From positions 1,426,001 through 1,490,000 of the forward strand of contig NZ_CP061310.1 of the NCBI RefSeq assembly GCF_018687975.1: 64,000 nucleotides of DNA. The letters run 5' to 3'. Positions 54,793 through 63,037 of this stretch are shown here, piece after piece. Made by a program: the position numbers and the translations under genes. The stretch's first letter is position 1, and each line of letters opens with the position of its first letter. Source of the stretch: Polynucleobacter sp. es-EL-1 (GTDB lineage Bacteria; Pseudomonadota; Gammaproteobacteria; Burkholderiales; Burkholderiaceae). The notes beneath the pieces are model-generated. The model had not been told where the DNA came from. It did no database searches and saw nothing but the letters and a program-made list of their open reading frames with translations.

Positions 54793-55755
54793 CTACTTTC
54801 CTAGTGGAATACTGATGGTTGCAATTGTTGCATAGCCTTCTACTCGATTTTGAGCCCAGAACTCTTTATAAGCACGCAAATTAATATAGGCTTGTTTTTT
54901 GCCTATATTAAATAAGTATCCAATCTGCGGGCCAATCGCTGCAATTCGAGATTTAAAAGCGCCGACCCTATCTCCACTTCCTGAATCAGCGGTGAGCTGA
55001 TAGTACCCATAACCCGCAATACCCACTTGCCAGTTTTGTGACACAAATTGTGAAATAGACCAATCAAGGTGTGAGTCTATGCCATTTTTATAGTTAGTTT
55101 GAGGATTGATCCAGTTATACGTAGCGCCTAGCAAAGCAGAAAACTCACGGCCAGTAGTACTGTTCAAGTAGGTATATCCACCGCCAGCATCAATCGCCGC
55201 ATGACCTATTCCAATACTGGATAGACTTGTTGAGTTGTAAGTACCCAATGGTATATCGCCCGTTACATATGTCTTGTAATTATTATTACCTTGATTCCAA
55301 GTTAAGCTAGCCAGTGGATATATATCCGTCCCTCCATCACTCGTGTTGGCACGATTGAATTGCGCATTAGGGTTTGTGGCGCTTATTGATGCAGTTGTAG
55401 TATTTGCACCAGGCCCCCAACCAAAACCAATATATGGCTGCCCACCAAGAATTTTTTCTTCTCCAACATAACCCAGTTGCATCAAAATCAATGATTCTCT
55501 TGTACTGACTCCGGCATTCAGACTTGTGCCGTGTTGAAAAGTTTTTGATTTATCTGCCTTCCCGCTATAGACATAAGGGATCGCCACCAATGACCATCCA
55601 GTTGCCATTGGTACGGCTGCCATACTGGCATATTGACCAGACATCCAAAAGGGGACGCCACCTTCGTCAGCATATGCGCTCAACGAAAATAAAGTAATCC
55701 CCAAAAGAAAAAAAGGCCCGGCAATTTGACGCCGGGCTTTACCAATCATTTTCAT
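54793..55755 (-). CDS. outer-membrane channel-like protein of the sulfatase cassette
   Basis: A 320-residue protein with a signal peptide (FFLLGITLFSLSAYA) and beta-rich mature part ending in a strand (TIATISIPLGK). It resembles the SphA/MetA-pathway outer-membrane family, like the gene at 28.2 kb. It lies four bases before the FGE gene and 43 bases after the first sulfatase. It probably lets the sulfated substrate, or the desulfated product, pass the outer membrane. A complete terminator-like hairpin overlaps codons 5-16. Confidence 0.75.
   Translation of the reverse strand: MKMIGKARRQIAGPFFLLGITLFSLSAYADEGGVPFWMSGQYASMAAVPMATGWSLVAIPYVYSGKADKSKTFQHGTSLNAGVSTRESLILMQLGYVGEEKILGGQPYIGFGWGPGANTTTASISATNPNAQFNRANTSDGGTDIYPLASLTWNQGNNNYKTYVTGDIPLGTYNSTSLSSIGIGHAAIDAGGGYTYLNSTTGREFSALLGATYNWINPQTNYKNGIDSHLDWSISQFVSQNWQVGIAGYGYYQLTADSGSGDRVGAFKSRIAAIGPQIGYLFNIGKKQAYINLRAYKEFWAQNRVEGYATIATISIPLGK
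55708..55740 (-). terminator. intrinsic terminator-like hairpin inside the first codons of the channel gene
   Basis: On the minus strand GCCCGGC (55737-55731), loop GTCAAATT, and GCCGGGC (55722-55716) form a seven-base GC-rich stem followed by C and seven T. It sits in codons 5-16 of the minus-strand gene that starts at 55755. By structure it should stop much of the transcription running from the sulfatase genes into the channel and FGE genes, unless translation or an antiterminator masks it. Confidence 0.7.
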
Positions 55756-55798
55756 TCTATTGGGAATTATTCTCTTGGTTTATTGTGAACTAGAAAAA

Positions 55799-57319
55799 CT
55801 ATCTTCCCAAGGGCTGAGAGAAATTAGTCACATTTGACGGCGGTGGATTAGGGAATTTTTTCACAGATGCCAAGTAATCCTGAATCACTTTGAAGATTGG
55901 CTCGGCTGTCCAACCGTAATTCGTCATCTGCAAATCTTCATGCGGATCCATTTCAATGTTATAAAACTTTGGGTAGTACATAGGAGCTGCATTTGCAAAG
56001 ATACCACCAACCATTTGCTGTCCTGTGCCTGTTCGAGCCATATCTTTAAAATAGTATCTCCATTGCTTCCAACGGCCTGCTACTAAATCAGGTCCAATAA
56101 ATGTCAGTAAAGATTCACGATTACCGGTTGAGCTCTTTCCTTTGATAACGTCAATCTGATTTACACCATCAATGGCTCGATCAGTTGGCAGCTTTACTCC
56201 CAGAATAGATGCAAAGGTTGGCATAAAGTCCATGATCGAGAACATCGCATAAGAGGTGCTACCTGGAGCTATATGACCAGGCCAACGAATAATGCAGAAT
56301 GTTCGAACTGCGCCCTCGGTCGGCTCACCAAGATCTCCACGAAATGGTAAATTTGAACCCATATCTGGAGCCCCAAGACCCAAGCGATCCCAATTCATGA
56401 AGTATTGACCAGTACCTCCATTGTCCGAAGCAAAAACTAAAATAGTATTGTCTTCAATATTCATTTCTTTGAGAGCATCCATCACCTGCCCAACGTGATA
56501 GTCGCCTTCCATCATTTTGTCACCATACTGACCAATCCGAGACTTACCAGCAAATTGCTTTGATGGAAGATTTGGTGAGTGCCCCATTGAAAATGGCAGA
56601 TATAAGAAGAATGGCTTTCCTGCTGCGTTCTGTTGCTTCATAAATGCAATCGACTTATCAGTAAGCTCATTATCAATTTCAGCCCGGACTGCCATGGTGT
56701 AAGGCTTCACTCGCTCTAGTGGTCCGTTACCCTTCTGCTGATTAATCCAGGGGCCTTTGTCATACAAAACCTTATCCGGGACGTTGCCAAATGAATGTGT
56801 TTGAATTGCCATTTGAACATAAGCAGCGGAATCCCAAGAGGTGTCTGGAGGGATGCCGTAATACTGATCAAAACCATGGGCGCCAGGCAAGCTTTGTGGA
56901 GCGCCTCCTAAATGCCACTTACCAAAAATAGCAGTTGCGTAACCCGCATCCTTAAATAATTGGCCCATAGTGTAGGCCTTACTAGATAAAGTATTGGGCG
57001 TGCCAGGTTCAGCAACCAGCGATAAACCATTGCGAATAGAATACTGACCCGTCATTAATGCAGCGCGTGATGGAGTGCAGGCAGGCTCGACCAAATACTG
57101 GGTCAACCGCAAGCCGCTTTTAGCCAGCTCATCAGAACGTGGTGTCGGCGCACCGCGCAACTCGCCCCCACCATAAGAACCCAAATCACCGTAACCAACG
57201 TTATCCGCGAGAATAAAAACTACATTTGGTTTCTTTTGAGTAGGTGTAGCCTGCGCAAATAGTGCAGGTGTAGCTACTGAAATAGTTAAGAATCCAATCA
57301 GCAATCTTTTTAAAAACAT
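55799..57319 (-). CDS. secreted Cys-type sulfatase A
   Basis: A 506-residue alkaline-phosphatase-superfamily sulfatase. Signal peptide MFLKRLLIGFLTISVATPALFA; metal site in VVFILADNVGYGD (the usual second Asp is Asn40); the FGly motif is CTPSR at 81-85 followed by AALMTGQYSIRNGL. GKWHLGG and FASDNGGTGQYF carry further active-site residues. It hydrolyses sulfate esters in the periplasm after conversion of Cys81 by FGE. The sulfated substrate is unknown. It follows sulfatase B by 32 bases. Confidence 0.94.
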   Translation of the reverse strand: MFLKRLLIGFLTISVATPALFAQATPTQKKPNVVFILADNVGYGDLGSYGGGELRGAPTPRSDELAKSGLRLTQYLVEPACTPSRAALMTGQYSIRNGLSLVAEPGTPNTLSSKAYTMGQLFKDAGYATAIFGKWHLGGAPQSLPGAHGFDQYYGIPPDTSWDSAAYVQMAIQTHSFGNVPDKVLYDKGPWINQQKGNGPLERVKPYTMAVRAEIDNELTDKSIAFMKQQNAAGKPFFLYLPFSMGHSPNLPSKQFAGKSRIGQYGDKMMEGDYHVGQVMDALKEMNIEDNTILVFASDNGGTGQYFMNWDRLGLGAPDMGSNLPFRGDLGEPTEGAVRTFCIIRWPGHIAPGSTSYAMFSIMDFMPTFASILGVKLPTDRAIDGVNQIDVIKGKSSTGNRESLLTFIGPDLVAGRWKQWRYYFKDMARTGTGQQMVGGIFANAAPMYYPKFYNIEMDPHEDLQMTNYGWTAEPIFKVIQDYLASVKKFPNPPPSNVTNFSQPLGR

Positions 57320-57351
57320 TTCAATCCCTATGATCTAGCTAATACAGTCGC

Positions 57352-58815
57352 TCATTTATTTACATATCCTTTAAAGTCTTCGCCAACCTTGATATTAGGA
57401 TACTTCTTGATACTTGCCTCATAGCCTTCTATCCATTTAAAGCTCGGAGCATAAACCCAACCCAAAGTTAGGTCTGTATACATAAGATTATTATCCTCAT
57501 GCGGATCGCTACTAAGGTCATAAATCATTGGAATCTGAGGTTTTACATAAGGCTTTCCAATAGACTCAGGAGATTCTGCGTACCTAAAGATCGTTTTATA
57601 GATCTTCCATTTAATTGACATCAACTCCCCATCAATACCAAAGAATGGATATAAGTCTCGACCAGTTGCCTTACTCTTGCCCAACATAAAATTCGAGGCA
57701 TCAACACCATCGATAGGACGATCTTTAGGAACCAAATTAGATGAGCCCACCATGCCAGCAATTGTTGGCATCCAGTCAACGGCTGCGAACATTTCCTCGG
57801 TTACCACACCCGATGGCACATGGCATGGCCAGCGAATCATCGCAGGTACACGCATACTTCCTTCAAATGGTGTATTGAAAAAATTCCCGCGAAACGGTCC
57901 ATTAGTTGCACCACCAATCTGTGGGCTGGCACCGCCACCAGCATTATCACTACTGAAAATGAAGATGGTGTTATCTTCAATGCCAGCATCTTTAACTGCC
58001 TGCATTACCTGGCCAACACGATAGTCCATCTCGGCAAGTAGGTCTGCAAAGATACCGCCACGCTTTGTAGATTTTTGCGAAAAGTTAGGGTTAGGTATTG
58101 GTGGCTCATGCATCTCTGAATAGCCTACATAAACAAAGAATGGTTTATTTTCTGCAGCATTTTTCTTGATGTATTCAACTGTCTTAGGAATGATGTACTT
58201 CTCATCAATCACTGGGCGAAGCTTCAGATCAAGTGGTATGACGGGTTTAGATTTTTGACCTTTCTTGCCTTCCCATACCATCGGCACAGGAACCCCGCTC
58301 TCCTTAAATAGAGGCCACTGTGTATAACCTGCCTCATCCCAAGTGTTTGGTATGCCCCACCATTCATCAAAACCTTGGTCATTGGGCATACGGCCCTGGG
58401 TATCGCCAAGATGCCATTTCCCATACAAAGCAGTTGCATAGCCTGAATCAGAAAGAAGCTTAGCAATGGTGTACTCCCATGGCGCCATACCAGCCTTACC
58501 TTGACCAGGCCAAGGGACTGTATAAGTTCCAGAACGCACTGGATGACGACCGGTCATGATGGCAGATCGTGATGGTGTGCACTGAACTTCGACGTTGTAG
58601 TTATTGAAACGAATACCTTGACTGGCTAACTTATCAATATTTGGTGTGGCTACTGTTCCACCATACACACCAAATGATCCCCATCCTGTGTTATCGACCA
58701 GAAAGTAAACGATGTTTGGCTTTTTTTGCTTAGACTCAGCACTAGTTTGCGCCAACAACGGCGAGGAGAGAAATGCGGCAGACAAAACGCCAATCAGAAA
58801 TCTTTTTAAGAGCAT
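57352..58815 (-). CDS. secreted Cys-type sulfatase B
   Basis: A 487-residue sulfatase paralogous to its neighbour. Start ATG at 58815 is backed by GGAG six bases upstream; an in-frame TTG (58827) and an ATG (58818) are less good. Signal peptide MLLKRFLIGVLSAAFLSSPLLA; IVYFLVDNTGWGSFG metal site; CTPSR at 79-83 followed by SAIMTGRHPVRSG; GKWHLGD; IFSSDNAGGG. The insert segments differ strongly from sulfatase A, so a different ester is likely. First gene of the cassette operon. Confidence 0.94.
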   Translation of the reverse strand: MLLKRFLIGVLSAAFLSSPLLAQTSAESKQKKPNIVYFLVDNTGWGSFGVYGGTVATPNIDKLASQGIRFNNYNVEVQCTPSRSAIMTGRHPVRSGTYTVPWPGQGKAGMAPWEYTIAKLLSDSGYATALYGKWHLGDTQGRMPNDQGFDEWWGIPNTWDEAGYTQWPLFKESGVPVPMVWEGKKGQKSKPVIPLDLKLRPVIDEKYIIPKTVEYIKKNAAENKPFFVYVGYSEMHEPPIPNPNFSQKSTKRGGIFADLLAEMDYRVGQVMQAVKDAGIEDNTIFIFSSDNAGGGASPQIGGATNGPFRGNFFNTPFEGSMRVPAMIRWPCHVPSGVVTEEMFAAVDWMPTIAGMVGSSNLVPKDRPIDGVDASNFMLGKSKATGRDLYPFFGIDGELMSIKWKIYKTIFRYAESPESIGKPYVKPQIPMIYDLSSDPHEDNNLMYTDLTLGWVYAPSFKWIEGYEASIKKYPNIKVGEDFKGYVNK

Positions 58816-58970
58816 CATAGTCTCCAACTTTTTTAAGTTTTGGTATTTTAAGTAAAACGATCACAATGCTAGTAATTTTATTTCCATTAGGTAGTCACTA
58901 TAACAATACCTTAATGAATCAACAATCAAGTTCCAAATAGAAAACCCCCACCATTGCTGATGAGGGTTTG

Positions 58971-59075
58971 CATTTCTGGTGGGCCCACCAGGACTTGAAC
59001 CTGGGACCAAAGGATTATGAGAGCAGAAGCCCATGATAGAGCCATATAAACAGGGGTTCTGCGGGTGGTCAGTGT
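58971..59075 (-). repeat. direct repeat 2 with tRNA-Met 3' half (att-like site)
   Basis: The right-hand copy of the 105-base repeat at 53527-53631, in the same orientation. The tRNA-Met part covers 59021-58977 and ends in CCA; 63 bases are identical between copies and the rest is diverged but alignable, with GCCATATAAA and GGTCAGTGT shared. The two copies frame the sulfatase cassette (5.4 kb apart). An imperfect AAACCC/GGGTTT hairpin follows it at 58942-58969. Confidence 0.8.
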
Positions 59076-59158
59076 CGGTGTGTAAGTAAATGTGTAAGCA
59101 AATTCACGCATTTACTAGAAGAGCTAGCTCACTCTTTGGTTTCGAAAACCGCAGGATT

Positions 59159-59193
59159 TTTGGAGCAACCGTTTAGCACTTCGTTGCTCCAAA
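59159..59193. repeat. eleven-base inverted repeat in the gap right of the cassette
   Basis: TTTGGAGCAAC (59159-59169) and GTTGCTCCAAA (59183-59193) with a 13-base loop. A run of six T follows on the plus side (GTTCTTTTTT), so this may be an old plus-strand terminator; no gene is left of it to use it. Together with 59213-59237 it makes two hairpins in 80 bases. Confidence 0.6.
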
Positions 59194-59212
59194 GTTCTTT
59201 TTTGAAGATTGA

Positions 59213-59237
59213 TAAGCGTTACTTTAAGTAACGCTTA
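59213..59237. repeat. twelve-base near-perfect palindrome
   Basis: TAAGCGTTACTT (59213-59224) and AAGTAACGCTTA (59226-59237) with a single-base centre. It overlaps the end and stop codon of the small open frame at 59219-59323. It could be a protein-binding palindrome or a transcript hairpin; it has no T run directly after it. Confidence 0.6.
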
Positions 59238-59323
59238 AGAGGTATGCTTCTTGGAGAGAAATCAAAATCCGTTGCCCCAATTTCTAAAAAATTACTGTCA
59301 CATTGTGTTGAATAGGTAGCCAT
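59219..59323 (-). CDS. 34-residue small protein or gene remnant
   Basis: ATG at 59323 has AGGAG five bases before it on the minus strand. The product begins MATYSTQCDSNFLEIGATDF and ends PLKRYLK; its stop lies in a palindrome. No family recognised. It follows the MFS gene (ends at 59375) on the same strand. It may be the start of a gene cut off when DNA to its left was exchanged. Confidence 0.45.
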   Translation of the reverse strand: MATYSTQCDSNFLEIGATDFDFSPRSIPLKRYLK

Positions 59324-59374
59324 GATGACTCCTAGTATTATTCGACTTAACAACTTCGGTACATCGCATGTTTA

Positions 59375-60604
59375 TTAACTACGCTTTGAAAGTCGATTCA
59401 GAAAAATGAGCCCCAACACAGGGCCCGGCAGCAATAGCCAGGTGATGTATTGATTCATGAATGGTAAGACTACGGTACTGATTTGAATTGAGATCATCGT
59501 TATCGTAAAGCCAATCGCATTTTGAATAGTAAGTGCAGTACCGACGATTTCGGGTGGGCATGATTGTGCTGATAGCGCTGAAAATTGTGGCGAATCAGCA
59601 ACGACACTCATTCCCCAAATAGCCCAAAAGAGAATTTGTGCCCATAACGGCAATCCAGAAATCCATGGATACAGTAGACAACAAATGCCCGATAGCGCCA
59701 AAGCTGTTGAGGCAACTTTCACTCCCCCAATAGATTTGCTAAATTGCCCTCCAAGAAAGCAGCCAATTGCACCAATCCCGATTACAGAGAATGCTAGCCC
59801 CGATAAATGAATGGGATTTTGAATTGAATAGGTGCTAGCAATCAGAAATGGCACAAGTGCCCAGAATGCATAGAGCTCCCACATGTGACCGAAATATCCC
59901 AAAGCAGATCGACGATATTCTGAAATTGCAAAGAGTTCACGAAAGCCGCTTAGCTTGACTCGTGAAGCACTACCTAATTTAAGGTGGGGGCCATCTCCGA
60001 GCCAGAAAATCATCACCATTGCTACCAGAGCGAAGAAGGAAGACAAAAGAATGACCTCTTGCCAAGGCCAATCGACACCGAAGTAACGGGTAGCATGGGG
60101 AATTGCTGTTCCCAGCGTTAGCATTCCAACCAATTGAGCAATGCGCGAGCTCGCTTTTTGGGGGTCCCAAGTCATTATGAGCTTCATACCAATTGGATAG
60201 ATACCGGCCAAACAAATTCCAACCAAGAAGCGCAAGCAAGAACCTACCAAAATACTATCAGCCCAGACAGCAAATGCAGCGTTAAACAATGCCCCAAGTA
60301 GAGCACATGCTGCAAAAAGATGGCTGGGCTTGTACCGATCTGCTATCCCACTTAAGGCAAAGACCAAAGTACCTGCCACAAAACCGAGTTGCACAGCATT
60401 GGTAAGTATGCCTATGCCTGCAAGATTGGTGCTCCACGAATCTATTAAATTGTCAGCCACTCCATTGATGGAAAACCACAAAGAGGTACCCATCAACTCC
60501 GCAATCACAATCAATAGTGAGGCTAAATTAGGACTTATGGGTCGAGAAGTTGTCGTATTAGTCAATTGAGGGTAAAAAATTAGTGGCAGTCGAAGCAACT
60601 TCAT
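59375..60604 (-). CDS. MFS transporter, substrate unknown
   Basis: A 409-residue major facilitator with about twelve helices: SLLIVIAELMGTSLWFSINGV, then the loop SGIADRYKPSHLF between helices 2 and 3, and GMKLIMTWDPQKASSRIAQLVGMLTLG in the middle. The first 25 residues are polar and precede the first helix. This branch resembles sugar-phosphate or cyanate-type permeases, but nothing fixes the substrate. It stands just outside the sulfatase repeats and may or may not serve the cassette. Confidence 0.82.
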   Translation of the reverse strand: MKLLRLPLIFYPQLTNTTTSRPISPNLASLLIVIAELMGTSLWFSINGVADNLIDSWSTNLAGIGILTNAVQLGFVAGTLVFALSGIADRYKPSHLFAACALLGALFNAAFAVWADSILVGSCLRFLVGICLAGIYPIGMKLIMTWDPQKASSRIAQLVGMLTLGTAIPHATRYFGVDWPWQEVILLSSFFALVAMVMIFWLGDGPHLKLGSASRVKLSGFRELFAISEYRRSALGYFGHMWELYAFWALVPFLIASTYSIQNPIHLSGLAFSVIGIGAIGCFLGGQFSKSIGGVKVASTALALSGICCLLYPWISGLPLWAQILFWAIWGMSVVADSPQFSALSAQSCPPEIVGTALTIQNAIGFTITMISIQISTVVLPFMNQYITWLLLPGPVLGLIFLNRLSKRS

Positions 60605-60734
60605 TATGTTATGGCCTTAATCCCAACACTAAAGAATATTTAACAATCTTTATTTAGATTTTCAATATCACGCTATTGATCTTAAAGCCATTAAGGCGTG
60701 CATTATTTGATCTAAACTAAAAATCATTTGAGGC

Positions 60735-61166
60735 CTAAATACTCTCCTCGACCCGACGAATATTGAGAACATGAGCATCAAGCATCGCTTGTAGCTGAGA
60801 GCGAATATTCGGCTCTTGAATTCTTGGAATTAATTTTTCTAGACGTCGTGCTACCCATCCCTGCCCTCGATTCAAAAAAAGCAAGCGTTCCTTGAGATCT
60901 TCAATGGAGATCGATTTTTCATAAAATTCACCCGTGGCAGTTGATGGCGAAAAACCGAGTGATCCAATAATTCCGAGCAACATCTTGCACCAGCGCACTT
61001 CATCGTATTGAATATCGGTGACTAACGGAGCTAATTCGTGACTCTTTATTTGATTGGCTGTTTCCAAGGTTACTCGAGCGCCAGCCCTTTCCGCCTCCAG
61101 CAATTCATTTAGGGCAGCAATCAGCTCATCGCCGCTAATTGGATTTAATGCTGATAAATCATGCAT
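60735..61166 (-). CDS. ferritin-like DUF6306-type protein
   Basis: A 143-residue all-helical protein. SGDELIAALNELLEAERAGAR has the ferritin-like Glu-x-x-E/ER spacing, and IQYDEVRWCKMLLGIIGSLG matches E..H/E-type metal ligands of a four-helix bundle, consistent with DUF6306 and with the DUF892-type ferritin-like families. The bundle may hold a di-iron site, but the ligand set is not complete enough by eye to be sure. The ribosome site AGAGGT precedes the ATG. Confidence 0.6.
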   Translation of the reverse strand: MHDLSALNPISGDELIAALNELLEAERAGARVTLETANQIKSHELAPLVTDIQYDEVRWCKMLLGIIGSLGFSPSTATGEFYEKSISIEDLKERLLFLNRGQGWVARRLEKLIPRIQEPNIRSQLQAMLDAHVLNIRRVEESI

Positions 61167-61293
61167 ATGATGACCTCTTGTGAATGGGGTGCTTATTTCC
61201 TAGCAATATCTCATGTATTTGTGACCATTCTAGGGCGATTTGCTCATACTGCATATGAAAACAGCCAAACTTACCAAAATTGGGAGAGTGTCA

Positions 61294-61341
61294 TGGCTCG
61301 GGACAGAATCGACCAGGGAAAAGGGTTCTTGACTCTAGCTC
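61294..61341 (-). repeat. possible strongly decayed tRNA-Phe-like remnant
   Basis: The plus-strand stretch TGGCTCGGGACAGAATCGA at 61294-61312, followed by CCA, GGGTT, TTGACTCT and GCTCT, aligns with gaps to the tRNA-Phe remnant at 62231-62290 in the same orientation. The match is partial (about 18 of 21 in the best part). It may be an old copy of that site or chance similarity. Confidence 0.3.
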
Positions 61342-61391
61342 TGGACTGTCGTTTAAAACGACACGAATTGATAATGATTTAATTCTCTTTT

Positions 61392-62084
61392 CTATCTGAT
61401 TGCTTTTTCAATTAACCGATTAAGGCGAATTAATTGCTTAAAGTCCTCAACCACCGATGGCACCAAGTTTGAAGATGTGAATTTTGTGTCACTGAGTGTC
61501 TTTACAACTAAGAAGTTTTTGAGCATAAGCCAATCCATATCCGGATGGTTTGGATCAAAACCGCGTGGAGGGCGAGAGGCTACGTTCTCACGAGAAAAAT
61601 TTGTCTTAAAGCGTGACTTGAAAGCTGGGTCAGCAAATAAGGCATGGAAAGGCCGAGCGTCTTTTGCTATCGCCTCCCTCATCTTTTTTAATTGGGGGCC
61701 AGATGGCATAAAGAGCCCACCGGCGACAACTACCCCCATGTATGGAGGGATATTGTGAAGAATGCCAAAGAATAAGTGTGGGTTTCTTTCAAAACGAGAC
61801 TCAGAAGGTTTCGCAATCGAAATAGATAACCAGCTTTTATAGCAGGTACTGCCACGCACAATTTTATTGGCATTCTTTTTAATCCTACCAATTCCTTTTG
61901 TAGGAAAGTGATAATCTGGAACGCTACTTTGTAGCGAAGTCTTGAGTCGCTCCGCTAAGTCAATGAAAGGCTGCCTTACGAGTGTTTCGTAGCTTTCTTG
62001 ATTCTTATCGAGCCAAGTTGGATCTGTTTGTTTACCAGCCTCAGTCATGAAAGGAAGAGTCTGCTTTGAAAATTTAATGCTCAT
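61392..62084 (-). CDS. DUF2461 family protein
   Basis: A 230-residue soluble protein. WLDKNQESYETLVRQPFIDL, RIKKNANKIVRGSTCYKSWL and GGLFMPSGPQLKKMREAIAK are the expected conserved stretches of DUF2461. Function unknown; similar proteins occur next to many unrelated genes. It lies between two tRNA-Phe-like remnants (61294 and 62231), but the first is doubtful. Confidence 0.78.
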   Translation of the reverse strand: MSIKFSKQTLPFMTEAGKQTDPTWLDKNQESYETLVRQPFIDLAERLKTSLQSSVPDYHFPTKGIGRIKKNANKIVRGSTCYKSWLSISIAKPSESRFERNPHLFFGILHNIPPYMGVVVAGGLFMPSGPQLKKMREAIAKDARPFHALFADPAFKSRFKTNFSRENVASRPPRGFDPNHPDMDWLMLKNFLVVKTLSDTKFTSSNLVPSVVEDFKQLIRLNRLIEKAIR

Positions 62085-62194
62085 AGCTTTTCCAATCTTG
62101 TATTGAATTAATCTAAATAAAACATGTTTCTCTTATTAGCTTCATTCTACTTAAAGGGGGCAGGTAATACGTGGAAGACACCAACCAACACAGA

Positions 62195-62221
62195 AACAAA
62201 AAAACCACCCGAAGGTGGTTT
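62195..62221 (-). terminator. hairpin following the tRNA-Phe remnant
   Basis: AAACCACC (62202-62209), CGAA, GGTGGTTT (62214-62221), followed on the minus strand by TTTTTGTTTC. It lies nine bases past the CCA end of the tRNA-Phe remnant. Its core CCACC-CGAA-GGTGG is the same as in the terminator at 37181. Confidence 0.75.
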
Positions 62222-62230
62222 ATAGAATCT

Positions 62231-62303
62231 TGGTGGCCCGGGACTGAATCGAACCACCGACACAAGGATTTTCGACCCTCTGCTCTACCGTCCGCTATTG
62301 GCC
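62231..62303 (-). pseudogene. degenerate tRNA-Phe (GAA) remnant at the border of GC-rich DNA
   Basis: On the minus strand the piece runs from a short GGTAGAGCAGAGG D-arm region through anticodon GAA (GGTCGAAAATCC) and GTGTCGGTGGTTCGATT to GGGCCACCA. The 5' acceptor and D-loop are shortened, position 33 is C instead of T, and the T-stem (GGTGG with CAGTC) is mispaired, so it cannot be a working tRNA. The esterase gene ends 18 bases to its right. It is the likely border of an insertion. Confidence 0.7.
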
Positions 62304-62320
62304 GCTTTAAGCGTGGCTTG

Positions 62321-63037
62321 TTACAGCTGCGCTGTCGGTTTCAGGAAGAAATCCATTGCCAACGCAACTACTGACGGCTCGATGCGGTGCGGGCCTCTGA
62401 ATTCCAAGGGGGTTACGTCATGACCTGCGGCCTTAAGTTTGGCTACGTGAGGACGGGCACTAGTTTCAATTGGCAGCTGCTCGTCTTCCAAACCGTGAGC
62501 GATGAAGATGCGGGGTGTACCATTTTGCTGAAAGACTGACATAAAGCCTGCGGAAAATGCGATCACATGACTAACGACGTCGCCATTGGTCACACCTACT
62601 GAAAGCGCATAGCTGCCTCCGTCTGAAAACCCAGCAAACCCCAAGCGGGATGGATTGATAGAAAAACGTGAAGCCACTTCGTATAATGCTTTGTCCAGCC
62701 GCTCTAGGTCTGGGCCATTACCACCCACGACCAAGTCCCAAGTCGGAAACTGAGACTGCGGCAGTAGAAGCAAAAAGCCATGCTGATACGCATGATCGAT
62801 CATGAATGGCAGCACTTTGTCAGCGCTGCCACCAGCGCCATGAAACATCACCAGCAGAGCAACTGGAACTCCAGGCTGCAGGCCGTCCGGCACGATCAAT
62901 ACAGCGTCGCGCTCGCTAGCAATACCCAGGTCGTGACGACCAGCGGGCAAGGCTTGCTTATCGGGTACAGTGCCGGATCGAAAACTGAGCCGGCCCAGCA
63001 GCGAATCTCCCAGGAAAGACGTGTCAAACATTGCCAT
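62321..63037 (-). CDS. alpha/beta-hydrolase (esterase/depolymerase-like)
   Basis: A 238-residue serine hydrolase: LLVMFHGAGGSADKVLPF (oxyanion hole), the nucleophile in RLGFAGFSDGGSYALSVG, Asp in AHGLEDEQLPIET and His in FRGPHRIEPSV complete a triad. It resembles phospholipase/carboxylesterase and PHB-depolymerase-like proteins. Start is the ATG at 63037 (or the one two codons later), overlapping the AAA gene by 14 bases; a longer frame would run far into that gene. Coupling to the AAA gene suggests a joint function. GC content is clearly higher than left of 62.3 kb. Confidence 0.8.
   Translation of the reverse strand: MAMFDTSFLGDSLLGRLSFRSGTVPDKQALPAGRHDLGIASERDAVLIVPDGLQPGVPVALLVMFHGAGGSADKVLPFMIDHAYQHGFLLLLPQSQFPTWDLVVGGNGPDLERLDKALYEVASRFSINPSRLGFAGFSDGGSYALSVGVTNGDVVSHVIAFSAGFMSVFQQNGTPRIFIAHGLEDEQLPIETSARPHVAKLKAAGHDVTPLEFRGPHRIEPSVVALAMDFFLKPTAQL

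Noticed and set aside
61161..61382. 73-codon plus-strand frame between the ferritin-like and DUF2461 genes
   Set aside because: No ribosome site, no recognisable family, and its second half coincides with the tRNA-Phe-like stretch.
62171..62374. Plus-strand open frame with GTESNHRHKDFRPSALP
   Set aside because: This is the antisense translation of the tRNA-Phe remnant, a known annotation artefact.
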